Assembly: GCA_002286715.1 (NCBI GenBank)
Contig: NSJX01000050.1
Location: forward strand, 1-64,000
From: Dentipellis sp. KUC8613
Taxonomy: Eukaryota > Basidiomycota > Agaricomycetes > Russulales > Hericiaceae
Reading direction: 5' to 3'
DNA: 64,000 bases
In this document: in pieces, positions 23,135 through 34,424 of the stretch
How positions within the stretch are numbered: the stretch's first letter is position 1
Layout of the letters: each line of letters starts with the position of its first letter
Position numbers and translations under genes: made by a program
The notes under the pieces: model-generated
The model's input: only the letters and a program-made list of their open reading frames with translations
Told to the model about the DNA's origin: nothing
Database searches by the model: none

Positions 23135-25922
23135 ATGCGTTTCTTCGGAGATCGCTCTTCAACCCCTCCTTCCGTAGAACCCGACCCGGGGCGCCGTTTC
23201 ACTGCGCTTCCTCGTCGCAGCGATCGTCGTTCCTCTGCGATTACACGCCCTCCTCTCACGCCAGCACCCCGCAGTATCCTTCGCCATCACCAAGCCGACA
23301 CTGGGCAAGCAAATCCTAGCCCTCAGGACGAATCGTATTTTCCTTATACTCCGCCTAATCCCGACCAGGAAGCTCAGCATAAACGTGGGTCACTTCCAGC
23401 GGCGCTACAGCCAGGGCCTCGTCTTCCTCCATCTTCGACTCATGACGTCAAACCACGCTCTTCCAGTCTTGGTGTCTCAGGCGAAGAGGCCGCGAGGGCT
23501 CGCTTCTCTTCTGTTCCGACCGCCGGCAAAGACCGGGGCGGAGGTCAGCCTGCGGAGCTTAAGGCCCGCCAGAGGTACACACTTGAAGGGAAGGGCGTGC
23601 CGCCCAAGGACCATGGCTTCCATCCCTCATCTCCCGTTTCCGCCTCCACGCGATTGGACATTCTTCCTCCCCTCGTCCCTAAAGTTCACTATCGCACCTT
23701 GCTCCTGCGACTCAAACGCGTGTTGCGTGCACAAGGATCGAATATCAAGGACTACATCGACGCGGAAGATATCCATGCTCTTTACGTGCAGGATGTCGGG
23801 GATCGAGAGAAGAGAGAGCGCGATCGGGTCAAGATCGCACGGGTCAGAAAGGGTCTCGACAAGGATATTGGGCTGCGCCGCGTGAGCGACGAAGGCGAAC
23901 CGATGCGTATGTCTCTTGATTCTTTCGCCTTTCGTACGGGCTCCTGATTGGACTCCGGTATCTCTAGACGTTTTCTCTGCGCCCCTCCGCGAGAGCTTGG
24001 GGTATGCCTCCACCACTGCAATCCTGGGCGGCTATCGCCACGATCTTCCCATCGTCCTCTTTTACTGTATCGAGGAGCTCTACCGCACTGGTAAGTCAAT
24101 GTCATCCTGTGCGCGTGGCTGATTCTCAATCACTTTTATAGGCATCTACCGACCCAATCTTTTCCGGGAGATCCCCAACCGAAGCCGCCATATCGCCCTG
24201 CTAGAATCATTCAACACAGCTCCCCTCTTCGGATCTCAGATTGCACTGCACATCGAATCCACCTCAACCATTTGCGCTCTGCTCTCGACCTATCTCAAGA
24301 ACATGGCGGAGCCGATCCTGGATTCTGTACTATTTACACCGTTCTGGCAATGGTGCGTGAAGCCAAGCGTCCAGCGCGATGAGCGGCGGGCGCAGGTAGA
24401 AGAAGACGAAGAAGACGAACTCCGCGCCGCGGCGTACGCTGAGGGCCGCACGCCTCCAAAGCCCTCGAAGCGCGCAATCCTCGAGCGACAGAACGCGTAT
24501 GCTGCCGAGGACGACGAGCTTGAGGGCGCCCAAATTGCTGCCGCGCAGCTCATCCTCAAGCTCCTCCCAACGCACCACTTCTCTGTGCTCGTGTATCTGT
24601 GTGCGTTCTTCACGCAGGTGCCACTCTGTCCGGAGAACGGGATGACCGAGGAAGACGTGGGAAAGATGTTTGGGTACGAGGTGTTCGGCGGCAGTCGTGT
24701 CGCGAGCAGGTTGATGATGGCGTGGGTGCTGAAGCGGTGGGCGAAGCTCTCGGACGGCCTCATGAGCGCCGAGGACGTCGAGAACGCGCATCGTCAGCGG
24801 GAGGTGATGGAGGATGAGGATAAGGCGAGGAAGAAGAGGGAGGAAGAAGATGCGGAGGGCGAAGTGAAGAAGATGGCTCTGCAAAGGCGGAGGCGCTCGC
24901 TCGGGATCGAGCCGAAGAGCCCTGCGGTGCCTTTCGATCTTATCCGGTACTCTCTGGGAGAAATAGGCGAACCCGAAATCCGCGCATTGGAGAGAAGGTC
25001 AAGGTTCCCCGCACCAGGGACCCCCCTTCATGGCCCCGCCCCCTCCGGTCCTATCCCTGATCATGGCTCGAACTCCACGGCCTCAGAATCTTCCAGTTCT
25101 GTGGATACCAAGTATCACTCTGACAACGACAGCGAGTCCACCCTCGGATCTCTCGAGAACCCGTACTCTCAGAGCGGAGACTACAAGGATAAAGGCAAGG
25201 CGAAGGAATACTTCCCGGACGACGTCGTTATTGCTCCCGACCACGACTTCGCTATCGATCTCCTGCCCTCCAAAACCTTCGCCGACGGTGACAGCTCCTC
25301 TTTGGTCACTAAAGACTCCGCCAGCCGCTACAGTGGTGCGCGCTATTTTTCTCTCGCATTCCTCGTCTTACCGAATGGCTCTTTAGTTCCTGACATTTCA
25401 GAACCCCAATTTTCTGTGACCTCGTCCGCGACTGAATATGGAACCGCTCCAACCAGCTTGCGCGCAGCCTCCATATCCCCGACATCCACCGTTCCACGTC
25501 CGCTACCCTCTTCCACCCTGCCACTCCCCGAAGCGCCGTCGATGGCGTCTCTTCCCAGCACGGGCACCCAGCTGCACCAGGCCCGAGAGCGCATATCAGA
25601 ACTCGAACGGCTCCTCTCAGCAAAAGAAGAGGGACAGTCAGTAGCGTCGCAGCTGCACAACGTCTCCGTACCTCTAGGGAAGGATGAGTCGGAAGAACCC
25701 CTCATGGACTTGATGCAGGAGTACCAAGAGCACGAGTCCGCCAGAGTCGAGGAAGAGGGAAAGTGGCTGGGATCCGGCGGAGAAGACTCCACAGCGGTCA
25801 AGAAGATGTTGGAGGAAGCGCTGCAGGAGAAGGAGCGCGCGCAAAAGGAAAAAGAAGAGGCGCGGAGGGTACTCGAGGACATCAAGAGTCTGTTGGCCCT
25901 CGGCAAGCCGGGCAAGGCGTAA
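23135..25922 (+). CDS. RhoGAP-domain protein
   Basis: Exons 23135-23906, 23968-24090, 24142-25335 and 25402-25922 encode about 869 residues. The first 230 are disordered and Pro/Ser/Arg-rich. A RhoGAP domain spans about 265-480: LPIVLFYCIEELYRTG, GIYR with the putative arginine finger, STICALLSTYLKNMAEPIL, then VYLCAFF and a FG-rich segment. An acidic/basic linker, a long Ser-rich region and C-terminal coiled coils (LHQARERISELERLL; MLEEALQEKERAQKEKEEAR) follow. Such proteins stimulate GTP hydrolysis by Rho/Rac/Cdc42. The start 23135 was chosen as the first ATG after a CT-rich leader; an upstream in-frame ATG at 22733 exists. The third intron (66 bp) is a multiple of three with no stop, so a retained form would stay in frame. 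Confidence 0.85.
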
Positions 25923-26841
25923 ACAAACGGACTAATCGGACAATGTTCGTGTTGTAGCTTTAGCCGTGAAATTGGAATTGAAGTCGACGTTGTCTCCTCT
26001 GTACGTTGGAGTGGTGAGCAATGATTTAGCTATAGTATATTACCTGTGGGCGGACTATATAAGTGTCTGGCGCGCCTACGAGTGAGATGTTTTCCATGGA
26101 CAATTGTATATTATTTGGCGAAAGAATAGACTACATTCAAGTGATTATCTGCGCCGAAGTCACTGACGGCGTTTGCCGCGGCCTCCCGGACCCATGTTTG
26201 TATCCCAGCGTCATCCTCCGAGTCGTCTATCATTCCAGCCTTCTATTCCTCTGAATTCGGTTTGGATCAACTCATCTTTCAGTGCAGCGACATAGAACGC
26301 CTCCTGTCTTGATGCCTGAATTCGCGCCTGTCGATGCAACTGGTATGAACGTTCGGTGAATCCGTGCGCGATGAAATGGACTGGGTACTACAGTTGGGTT
26401 TCTCTCTTGCCTCACCTAGAACTCATCCATCTCGGTTTACTGAATACGGCACTATGCATGAGGATCAGGATAATCTGATTGGTGTCTCAGCTCTTTCAGA
26501 GATGACATGACATCCATTCTGTGGGTCGTTATGCTCATAATGGCGTATAACTCTGGTAGGAATGCTCGTTGTCGATCGTATTCATTCGATGCAGCTCAAA
26601 ATTGTAAGCACTTTCTGTGCCGGTGACTTGCATGAGAATCTGTTGACGTCTGATTTGACAGCGAGCTTGAAATTATAAAAGTCAGCCTTGAAGGTCTTTC
26701 TCCAAGAACTTCCCTTCCTACTAAGAGGTATCTAAACGGTCTATGCTCTTTCGATGACTCTGACCAAGGACCTATGTTCTCAGAAGAACTCAAGTCAATT
26801 AAATCTATCAGATCAACATCGATTCGCTGATTCTATCCGCA
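25923..26841. other. intergenic, promoter of the lectin gene
   Basis: About 900 bases with no recognised gene. The right end contains the lectin leader, with a splice donor at 26842. Confidence 0.4.
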
Positions 26842-26895
26842 CGTGAGTCTCATCTGTTCGACGAAGAACACAGAAGTTAATACGGATTTTTGCAG
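26842..26895 (+). promoter_or_regulatory. 5' UTR intron of the lectin gene
   Basis: GTGAGT at 26842 and TTTTTGCAG ending at 26895 define a 54-bp intron whose acceptor lies one base before the start codon of the lectin. Confidence 0.6.
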
Positions 26896-26896
26896 A

Positions 26897-27319
26897 ATGG
26901 CATATACCATGAACGTCCGCGTTTACCAGAAGAATACCTGCGACTGGTATAACCTCGTCGAGAAGGCGATTTTCAGTCAGGGTACCTGGGGCGTAGCCTT
27001 CGACGAGCATGTCATCCGGATGGCCGGGAGCGGCACGTCCGGATCGCTGCGCTTCGTGAACGCCGCTGGAAATTACTTCATCGTCGCCCTCGGTGTCCAT
27101 AACTACAAGCCCTGGTTGGACATTGCCATCAATTTGGGCCCATCCGATACCTGCGTCAAGACTCACCCTGAGTGGTACACCGAAGGAACTGAGAGGGCCA
27201 AAGCGCGTTGGTCCCAGTGGAACAAGGTGGATCGTAAGGATGCGAAGAGCGAGAATTTGAGCACCTATATTACCAAGGAGGCTGACCACCAGTACTGGGT
27301 GAATATTGTCATCGGTTGA
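26897..27319 (+). CDS. fungal fruit-body lectin (Agaricus bisporus lectin type)
   Basis: A single coding exon of 140 residues, close to the 143 or so of the ABL/XCL family. It begins MAYTMNVRVYQKNT, like the family's M-x-Y-T-[IM]-x-V-R-V-Y-Q start, and shows the conserved segments GSGTSGSLRF, FIVALGVHNYKPWLDI, and the C-terminal YWVNIVIG. There is no signal peptide, as is normal for these cytosolic lectins. Characterised members are actinoporin-fold proteins that bind the T-antigen disaccharide and GlcNAc, and are abundant in fruit bodies, where a role in defence against fungivores has been proposed. Sugar specificity of this copy is not known. Confidence 0.95.
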   Translation: MAYTMNVRVYQKNTCDWYNLVEKAIFSQGTWGVAFDEHVIRMAGSGTSGSLRFVNAAGNYFIVALGVHNYKPWLDIAINLGPSDTCVKTHPEWYTEGTERAKARWSQWNKVDRKDAKSENLSTYITKEADHQYWVNIVIG

Positions 27320-28180
27320 AGCGGTGATAAATCGTTCTCGGAACCGTGATTCCCGTATTTCTCGGACTTCGATGCTGCATGTGTACCACTATAGTTCTTG
27401 ATTAAATTCAGCAGCAATTATCATCAGCATAAAACCCACGAAGTCTGCGTTCGCCGCGGCACCATTGTAATCCTGATATTCCGCCATTTGTTACACCGTG
27501 CCAAGATCCTCCGTGCTTCGCGCAATTCGATCAACTCGGACCCTGCCGTAGAGACATGTCATGCCGAGACTTTGGAGGTAGGATTACCATTTTTATCGTA
27601 TACGAACCACAGCCGCAATACGCATCAAGAACTGACTTACCCAGACTATAAGCGTGTGGTCTTGCGGCGCAAACAAGATTTGCAGGGACCATGCACGCGT
27701 CGGCCTTAACGCGCTCTCGGCTCCGACTTAAATCCTCGAGACAAGCCGAACGTCGCACATCCGACTCCGCTATGCGATGCCTCCGGTCTTGAGGACTTGC
27801 TAATCTTGTGCATTAAGGTATCCCGAGTCCAAATAAAGCGAAACATGCCCTACGAAAGCTCGTTGACTCTCGTTCTTCGGCCTTCAGAGCACCTGTCGAC
27901 AAGAAATTTCCGTAAAAGCTAGAGCACTCTGCATGCATCACATCAGGAACAGTAACGCACTGGAAAATGGCAGAGATCGAGTGAATGTCGGAGAGGCTTG
28001 GATCGGACACAACGACGAGGATGGAGGAGATAGACCTGCTGAAGGACGGGAGTGCCGAAATTCAGGACACAATCGCAAGCCCTCGTAGCCCGTGACAAAT
28101 CTGCATAAAACCCGCTCTGGAAAGCCTGAAAGGTTTAGCACACATCGCACATCCGAGACACACTCGAGCTCATACCACCC
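27320..28180. other. intergenic, no gene seen
   Basis: No coding sequence was recognised. A GCATAAAAC box near 28101-28109 may be the promoter element of the following secreted peptide. Confidence 0.4.
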
Positions 28181-28514
28181 ATGCGCACTGCCGTCACCCT
28201 CGCCCTTCTTGCCTCTCCAGTTTTCGTGCTTGCGAGTATCATCACACCCTCGCCGACAGTTGGGAATATCATCACGGTCTGCAACCCCTTCACTTCGACG
28301 GTGACGGTGACGCAGCCTGCGTTTCCCTGTGCGGCCTTGGGCGACCCATGCACAGTCTACGGGGCAGATCCGTGCTGCGGTGATCGCAGTCTGCATTGCC
28401 AGGCAATTAAGGTCCCCGAATATAAGGACGATATTTTCGGTGTAGGTGGTGTTCCGAGTAATATTCGAGACTGAATGGCTGACACGGACGTCCATCTAGT
28501 TCTGCGAGTATTGA
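28181..28514 (+). CDS. knottin-like small secreted cysteine-rich protein
   Basis: The signal peptide MRTAVTLALLASPVFVLA is followed by a cysteine-rich module. In one exon the frame would run on to 28474 (97 residues). Splicing at AAG/GTCCCC (28411/28412) to CTAG (28499), with a CTGAC branch point about 20 nt before the acceptor, instead gives 81 residues ending IKFCEY. The second form completes the spacing C-x6-C-x7-C-C-x6-C-x5-C, the six-cysteine order of inhibitor-cystine-knot folds, with one extra Cys upstream. I prefer the spliced form. Function is unknown; many such fungal peptides are secreted and some act as effectors. Confidence 0.6.
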
Positions 28515-29686
28515 ATACGCACAGCTGGCAGAGGAAAGGGTTACTTGGAAGGTAGTAGGGTATTTGTGTGCACCGGACTGATGACGGAAGTCTATTCCGA
28601 GAGAAGGAGGCGGGCAGTGGGCTATGCAGGAAGGCGTGAGGCGAAGATAACGGGTAATACTACTTGATTTGTGAATGAAGCGCACAGTTTCCGCGAAGCA
28701 ATGCACGCATGACTCGGAATATCCGAATAACGAGAGCATCAGCTATTGGAAGGGCTCACCGGTCGATCAATGGGCCGTTCGAGGGTATGGACGACTTGCG
28801 GAGGTTATGCCTACAAAGGGTTAAATTCAAGACAGTCGCCGCTCCAGCGTGTGCAGATGGGCCGGATATGTCGAGCACGTGGGGAAGCATTGTGTGCGAC
28901 ACGAATGGAAGTCTATACATGATGGACATCTCGTGGAATGGTGTCAATAGGGGTAAATATTGATCAATTCAGCTCACCGGCACTATAGCGATGACTTTGA
29001 AGATCATGAAGCTTTAGATTCCACAAGAAATCTCTCCAACTAGAACGCGCATGATGAAAGGAAGTTAAAACCCTTTAGCAAACCCAGACATTGTGGCGCT
29101 ATCGCGCACGATGCATACCGGTTTCGGAAGGATATCTAGGTTTGTGATATACAGAACGAGGTAGACACGAGTTAACGTTTGACAGTATCGGAAGGTCAAG
29201 GGGTCCAGAAGCAAACGACGAACGTTGGCGTCTGCAAAGACGCGGGCCCGGCAATCACCGAACACGAAGGTGACCTTGCGCCAGTGCGCCTCGTTCTCTC
29301 GCGCTGCCAGCAGTTGATCTCAGTGACCTCAAGCTACATACCGCGAAATTTCCCCCATCTTCTGCGCCTACCGAAAGCTAAGCTACATCGTAGCACCCCA
29401 CGAATGAACAGAAGATCGATTCTCCGACCTCTGTTTGAGAACCCCCATGTTCGAGGAACCCCAAAAGTATCCAAGAATACACTCCTCACAAATTCCGATC
29501 GCCTCATTCCATCTATCCGAATATATGAATGCTCATTCTGACATCTTCTCAGTTCCGTGCAACTTCCGCACTTGACAAGGATGCACAGCGTTCGGTTTAC
29601 CGAAGGCATTTGGGTGTGCATTTAAGCAGAAGGCGTTCCGCCATCTACTCCCCATCCTGCGGTTCAAACACGACAGCCTCACAAAA
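28515..29686. other. intergenic, no gene seen
   Basis: About 1.2 kb. A short frame around 28800-28963 was noted but matches nothing. Confidence 0.4.
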
Positions 29687-30521
29687 ATGACAGCCTGGAC
29701 TATCATCTCTGGTGTCGCTCTCCTGATCTCCTGGTCGACCGCAGTGGTGCCCATTCTTGCCCAGTCACCTCCACCTGCCCCTGCCTGCGCCGTGTCGTGC
29801 GTCGCTCAGGTCGCAAGTGCAGATGCATGTGCTGGAGTGTAAGCGATTCCAACGCCGTCCTATTTCTTCCCCACTTATGCGATCCATTGTCAGGTCTGAT
29901 GTCGGGTGCCTCTGTGCCATAGCCAACTTCGCCCAGCAGGCTTCGAGCTGCGTCCAGCAGACGTGCGGCTCCGGGGATTTGCAGCCAGCTGCTGACTACC
30001 TCCAGGCATTCTGCTCTACTGGTCAGTCGTGAGCCTGTCATCTCCGGGCATCATGCTCACTTATCTACTTAGCCTCCGTCATTGTGGGCACGGGCACGGG
30101 CGCAGGCTCTGCGACCACTGAGACCGGATCTGTCGCTGCCTCTGCTGCCTCGTCAGCAGCACATTCCGCGGAATCCGGCGGCTCGGCAGCGGGGAGCTCG
30201 GGGGCTGCTTCTGCATCCAGGGCCGGAAGCGTGACCTCCGCTGCCTCGATACCCCCTGCCTCGGTCACCCATGCGGCGTCCTCTGCAGTATCTGCTGGTG
30301 CTGCTGCCAGTGGATCTGCTGGGGCTGCAGCATCCGCCTCGGCGGCCTCTGCTTCTGCTGCCGCCGCCTCCGCTGCCTCCGCATCCGCTGCCGGTGCCGC
30401 TGCCTCGTGCGGCCCCTCAAGCTCTTCGGCCATCGTCACCGCTGGAGTATCGTCCTCCGAGTTGTTGACATCGGCCGTCATGGTCGTTGCAGTGTTCTTC
30501 GGAGCCGCTCAGATCGTGTAG
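29687..30521 (+). CDS. CFEM-domain GPI-anchored protein 3
   Basis: Three exons (29687-29838, 29894-30021, 30073-30521) encode 242 residues. There is a signal peptide (MTAWTIISGVALLISWSTAV, then VPILAQ), a CFEM domain with eight Cys and the motif C-A-G-V-S-D-V-G-C-L-C retaining the haem-ligand Asp, then a long Ala/Ser stalk and a hydrophobic GPI-type end (VMVVAVFFGAAQIV). Exon 2 is 128 nt, exactly as in CFEM proteins 1 and 4, and intron positions agree, so the genes share ancestry. Products are expected at the cell surface or wall. Confidence 0.9.
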
Positions 30522-31312
30522 AGTGGGATGATCGAAGGACATGGATTGGAGGGGTATGGTCTTGTTGCTGTTCTATCATACACACGGATAGTTGCATTAC
30601 TTACACGCAGGGCTGCATCCTCTTCGCCTTCTTGAAACGTATGGAATTGGCCTGGGGGTGTTTGGCCGCCTTAGCACGTGGTTTTTGTACTTCATGTTTT
30701 GGTACATCCGATTATGAATTCTGTTTTATAATGTAGAGACGCCATGACACGCGCGACGGAACGCTTTACATTACATCTGTGAGTAGATCGAAGGGATCTA
30801 CTTGACTTGCAAAGCTTGAATATTCAGAAGAAGCGCTGGCGGAGAGAAGATAGTTCAGACTCCGCTCCGCTGTGCCGGATGCCGCCAGAACGTCCGTCAT
30901 CTCGGCGCTTCGCACTTCCTCCGCACCACTAACCACAAATTTTGTATCTATCGCAGGCCTGTTCACTGACTCGATAGCATTGTATAGACTCAGATCTATC
31001 TACTCTGTATAGCTCTGCGGAAATACACTCAGCCTACGAAGACCTAGAAACTCGGAAACTCGAGGTCCTGTAGCCAACAGCGAACCATTGCTGAATTCTC
31101 TCAGGCTGGAACTCCAGGTACTACATCCATCTGTCCCTTCAATTTCCGTGCTTCTTTCTCCTTCCAAGGTATCATTGACATCTTCGTGTGCCATCCTATT
31201 CTCGACATAGCCGCCCTCGGTCCGCGATGTGTTCGTTTGCTTCCCCGTCGTGGAGTACTTAAGGGACTCCTATGCTCCGCCTCAAATTTTCAGCGCCTTC
31301 GCTACTCTCACC
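30522..31312. other. intergenic, promoter of CFEM gene 4
   Basis: About 790 bases between two tandem CFEM genes. No coding sequence was recognised. Confidence 0.4.
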
Positions 31313-32063
31313 ATGAACAGGTCACTCAGCGCGACTGTCTGGGCCATTGCTACGGTCGTCGCAGTTATTGGCTCTCTCTCCACACCCTTGAATGCGCAGA
31401 CTCAAGAGGCGCCAGCATGTGCGGTGTCTTGCGCCACGCAAGTAGCCTCTCTGGTCGGATGCTCGACGATGTGAGTTGATCTTCTTATTCGTTTGCTGTA
31501 GGCGTTCTGACCAAGGACTTGAATAGCTCCAACACCACTTGCATCTGTGGATCGCCACCGTTTGCGACCAACGTGGGAGAATGTATAGGTGCCACATGTC
31601 AAAAATCGGACCTTGATTCGGCAGAGAATTACCTAAATGCTTTGTGTAGCGATGGTTCGTACACTGTCGTATCTCGTCCCGTATACATACCGTTGATATT
31701 CGCCCAGTTTTACCGCCGTCCGCGTCGTCTACTGACACTGGAGCGACCCATGCCTCTTCATCCTCCCATGTATCCTCATCTGCACCACAGTCTGCCGCAC
31801 CTACCACCGCAGCATCCTCCCATGCATTGGCTTCAGCGTCAATTTCGTCGACAAATTCCTCCCCGTCGTCTCACGCGTCATCACTTCCATCGAGCGCCCC
31901 AGCATCTTCTAGCGCTTCGACATCCTCTTCCGCTGCCGTCTCACCCAGCCCGAGTCCAAGCCCGTCATCCAACGCAGCGCTCAGGACCGATATCTCCCAG
32001 AAAGCGGCGATCACTCTCACCTATCTGGCGCTGGTCCTGGGAACCGCGAACCTCTTCATTTAG
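31313..32063 (+). CDS. CFEM-domain GPI-anchored protein 4 (Asn at the iron-ligand site)
   Basis: Three exons (31313-31470, 31527-31654, 31708-32063) encode 213 residues: a signal peptide ending LNAQ, a CFEM domain with eight Cys, a Ser/Ala/Pro/Thr stalk and a hydrophobic C-terminus (ITLTYLALVLGTANLFI). Exon lengths 158, 128 and 356 nt are identical to those of CFEM gene 1. Between Cys3 and Cys4 the sequence is C-S-T-I-S-N-T-T-C-I-C, so the Asp that ligands haem iron in characterised CFEM proteins and is kept in the other three copies is Asn here, which also creates an N-x-T sequon. Haem binding is therefore doubtful for this copy. Confidence 0.88.
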
Positions 32064-32622
32064 CTTATCTTCTTCGGAGGTCGGGTGACGTCTGCTTCGC
32101 GAGCTTCCACGTGCGAATAGGCGCATGTGGGCCCGGTCCCTTGTGACTGTTTACAGTGTCGTGCATTACCGCGGGGGGACTTTCAAGTCGAGCTTTTGTG
32201 CTATTGTTCAGTATACGGTTCTGTGTGAGGTAGCAATTTTCATCCACCCATTTGTTTCTTGGTAGATACACGAAGCGCAAATTCCATCGAATTCGCTATT
32301 AGACAAACCAAAATTGCTTTCATTTCAGCCTCTAGGCGACGATGCATTGTGTATCAGTCGTCCACATATAATTGGACTTCACGAACAAGTACATATTGTC
32401 GAGGATCACAACGTTTGACTACAGTAGTTGCCTATTTGGTCTATTTGCTTCCGAGAGACTCAGCCACTGCGCATGCGGCTCCTCTAGATCTAAGCACGCC
32501 AATTGCGTCAACCATAGCGAATATGTTGACCAAGCCGATCCACAGTCATCTATTAGGAGGACGCAGCACGGTGAAGGCTACGATGTGGGCTCGCAGTCTT
32601 CGTCGGGACCACAGCAGCCAAT
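32064..32622. other. intergenic, no gene seen
   Basis: About 560 bases between CFEM gene 4 and the monooxygenase. No coding sequence was recognised. Confidence 0.4.
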
Positions 32623-34424
32623 ATGAACAGACTAACTCAGCTTGCGCTGTCCCTCCTGACGTTCGGCTACGTTCAACCTCACAACCCTGTAATTCCGGAG
32701 CAAGCGCTATTGGCTGAATCAGCTCGCAATGCTACGAAACGAATTGCTATCGTGGGTGCTGGGACTGCTGGTATCAGCACATTGAAGACGCTGCTGGTTG
32801 ACTTGCCGGAGGAGGCGCGACGAGACTGGGAAGTGGTGCTTTTCGAGCAGAGAAGAGATGTTGGTGGTATCTGGTGCGTTCCAATACAACCATTGAACAC
32901 ATCCTCGAAGCTCACGTTTCTGTCTGAAAGGCTGCCGGATCCAAACCCGCCGCGTCCCCCTGTACTTCCGGAGACGCCATTATACCCTCGCTTGAAGACC
33001 AACACGCCTCATCCAACTAGTACGCCGCGCGAGGCAGACGTATACGACACATGCTGACAGTAATCCCTCAGTGACCATTCCGAAGTTCACATTCAGGCCG
33101 GGAACGGCATTATACCCGCAGCACCAGCCTGTCTACGAATATCACGCCGACATCGTCAACCATTGGAACCTTTCGTCGCATTTGAAGCTGAATCATGAAG
33201 TACTAGAGAGTAAATGGAAGGGTTCGAGCACCGCCGGAGAATGGATACTGCAGGTGAAAGATCGAGACCAGGACGTCGTACGGGACTTCACATTCGACCA
33301 CTTGATCATCGCGAATGGCCATAACCACTACCCATACGAGCCTAAGCTAGAGGGCCGCAAGCGATGGGAGCAGAGTGGAGTGAACAGGACTGTCTTCCAC
33401 AGCATCTTTTATCGAAACCCCGAGGATTATAGAGGGAAGAATGTGGTTGTCGTTGGAGGAGGGGCCAGTGGCCGCGATGTCGCGCAGCAGGTCGTTGGCA
33501 TCGCCAATTCTGTATGTTTTTGATTGTATACACCCGTCGAATCAGGTTTTTACCTCGCTCTAGACATACGTTTCCCTCAAGGCGCAGAACTACACGAACC
33601 TGCCCTTCCCCGACATTCCAGGCGCCCAGTACAAGCCCCGAATTCAGCATTTCACCGAACATGCGGTTGTCTTCGAAGATAATAGTACTCTCGACCATAT
33701 CGATACAGTCATCCTTGGTACAGGCTACGAGTACCGCATTCCCTTCCTCACGGCCGGTGGCCACCTCGATATCAACCCAGGTCAACCAGTCCCTCTCCCC
33801 CAAGACCCCGAGTCGACGCACCTGAATACTAACCTTCGATACATCCGTCCGGTGTACCAGCACGTGCTCTCCCTTGATACCTCGTATCCACTCGGATCCC
33901 TCTACTTCATCGGCCTTCCAATCTTCGTTGCGAACGCCATTTCTGATACCGCCCAAGCGCTCTTTGCCGCGCACACCCTCGCAGATCCGTCGCTCCTCGA
34001 AAGCCGGGACACCCTGCTCGCCGACTTGCACGCGCAGGAGGCGCGCCTGCGTGCTGCAGGCCTCGATCCCGCGTACATCGGCCACAGGCTCGTAGGCGAC
34101 ATAGGCGCAGCGCAGTACCAGGACGGGCTTGTCGCGTATCTGCAAGCACGCGGGCGCGGCGGGTGGCCGAACATCCCTGCGCTGGGGCAACGCTTCACAG
34201 ACGAATGGCGCACGTTCGGCCGGAACGAGACGCTCTTCCTGAAGAAGGCGTGGACGCGCGTGGAGGAGTATGGCCAGGAAAGCGTGGACAAGTGGCTGGA
34301 AGGCGTGGAGACGGAAGAGGAGTGGGCGGATCTGATGGTCAGGTTGGTCAAATGGGAAGAGAGGAAGGAGACGGAAGACGGCTTGTTCACTGCGGGTGAG
34401 TACAGAGGTCCCGACTGGAGCTAG
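32623..34424 (+). CDS. FAD-dependent monooxygenase (FMO-like)
   Basis: Four exons (32623-32873, 32931-33019, 33072-33511, 33564-34424) encode 546 residues. A hydrophobic N-terminus (MNRLTQLALSLLTFGYVQP) precedes the first dinucleotide site, IAIVGAGTAGIS (residues 41-52, FAD). The segment FEQRRDVGGIW is typical of the FMO fold. A second glycine-rich site, VVVVGGGASGRDVAQQ (around 235-250), binds NADPH, and IIANGHNHYP sits between them. The family oxygenates soft nucleophiles or carries out Baeyer-Villiger-type chemistry; the substrate is unknown. The C-terminal region is the part conserved in the relic at 13.7-14.3 kb. The N-terminus suggests entry into the secretory pathway or membrane association. 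Confidence 0.88.

Noticed and set aside
30065..30481. 138-codon minus-strand Ala/Glu-rich ORF
   Set aside because: It is antisense to the Ala/Ser stalk of CFEM gene 3.
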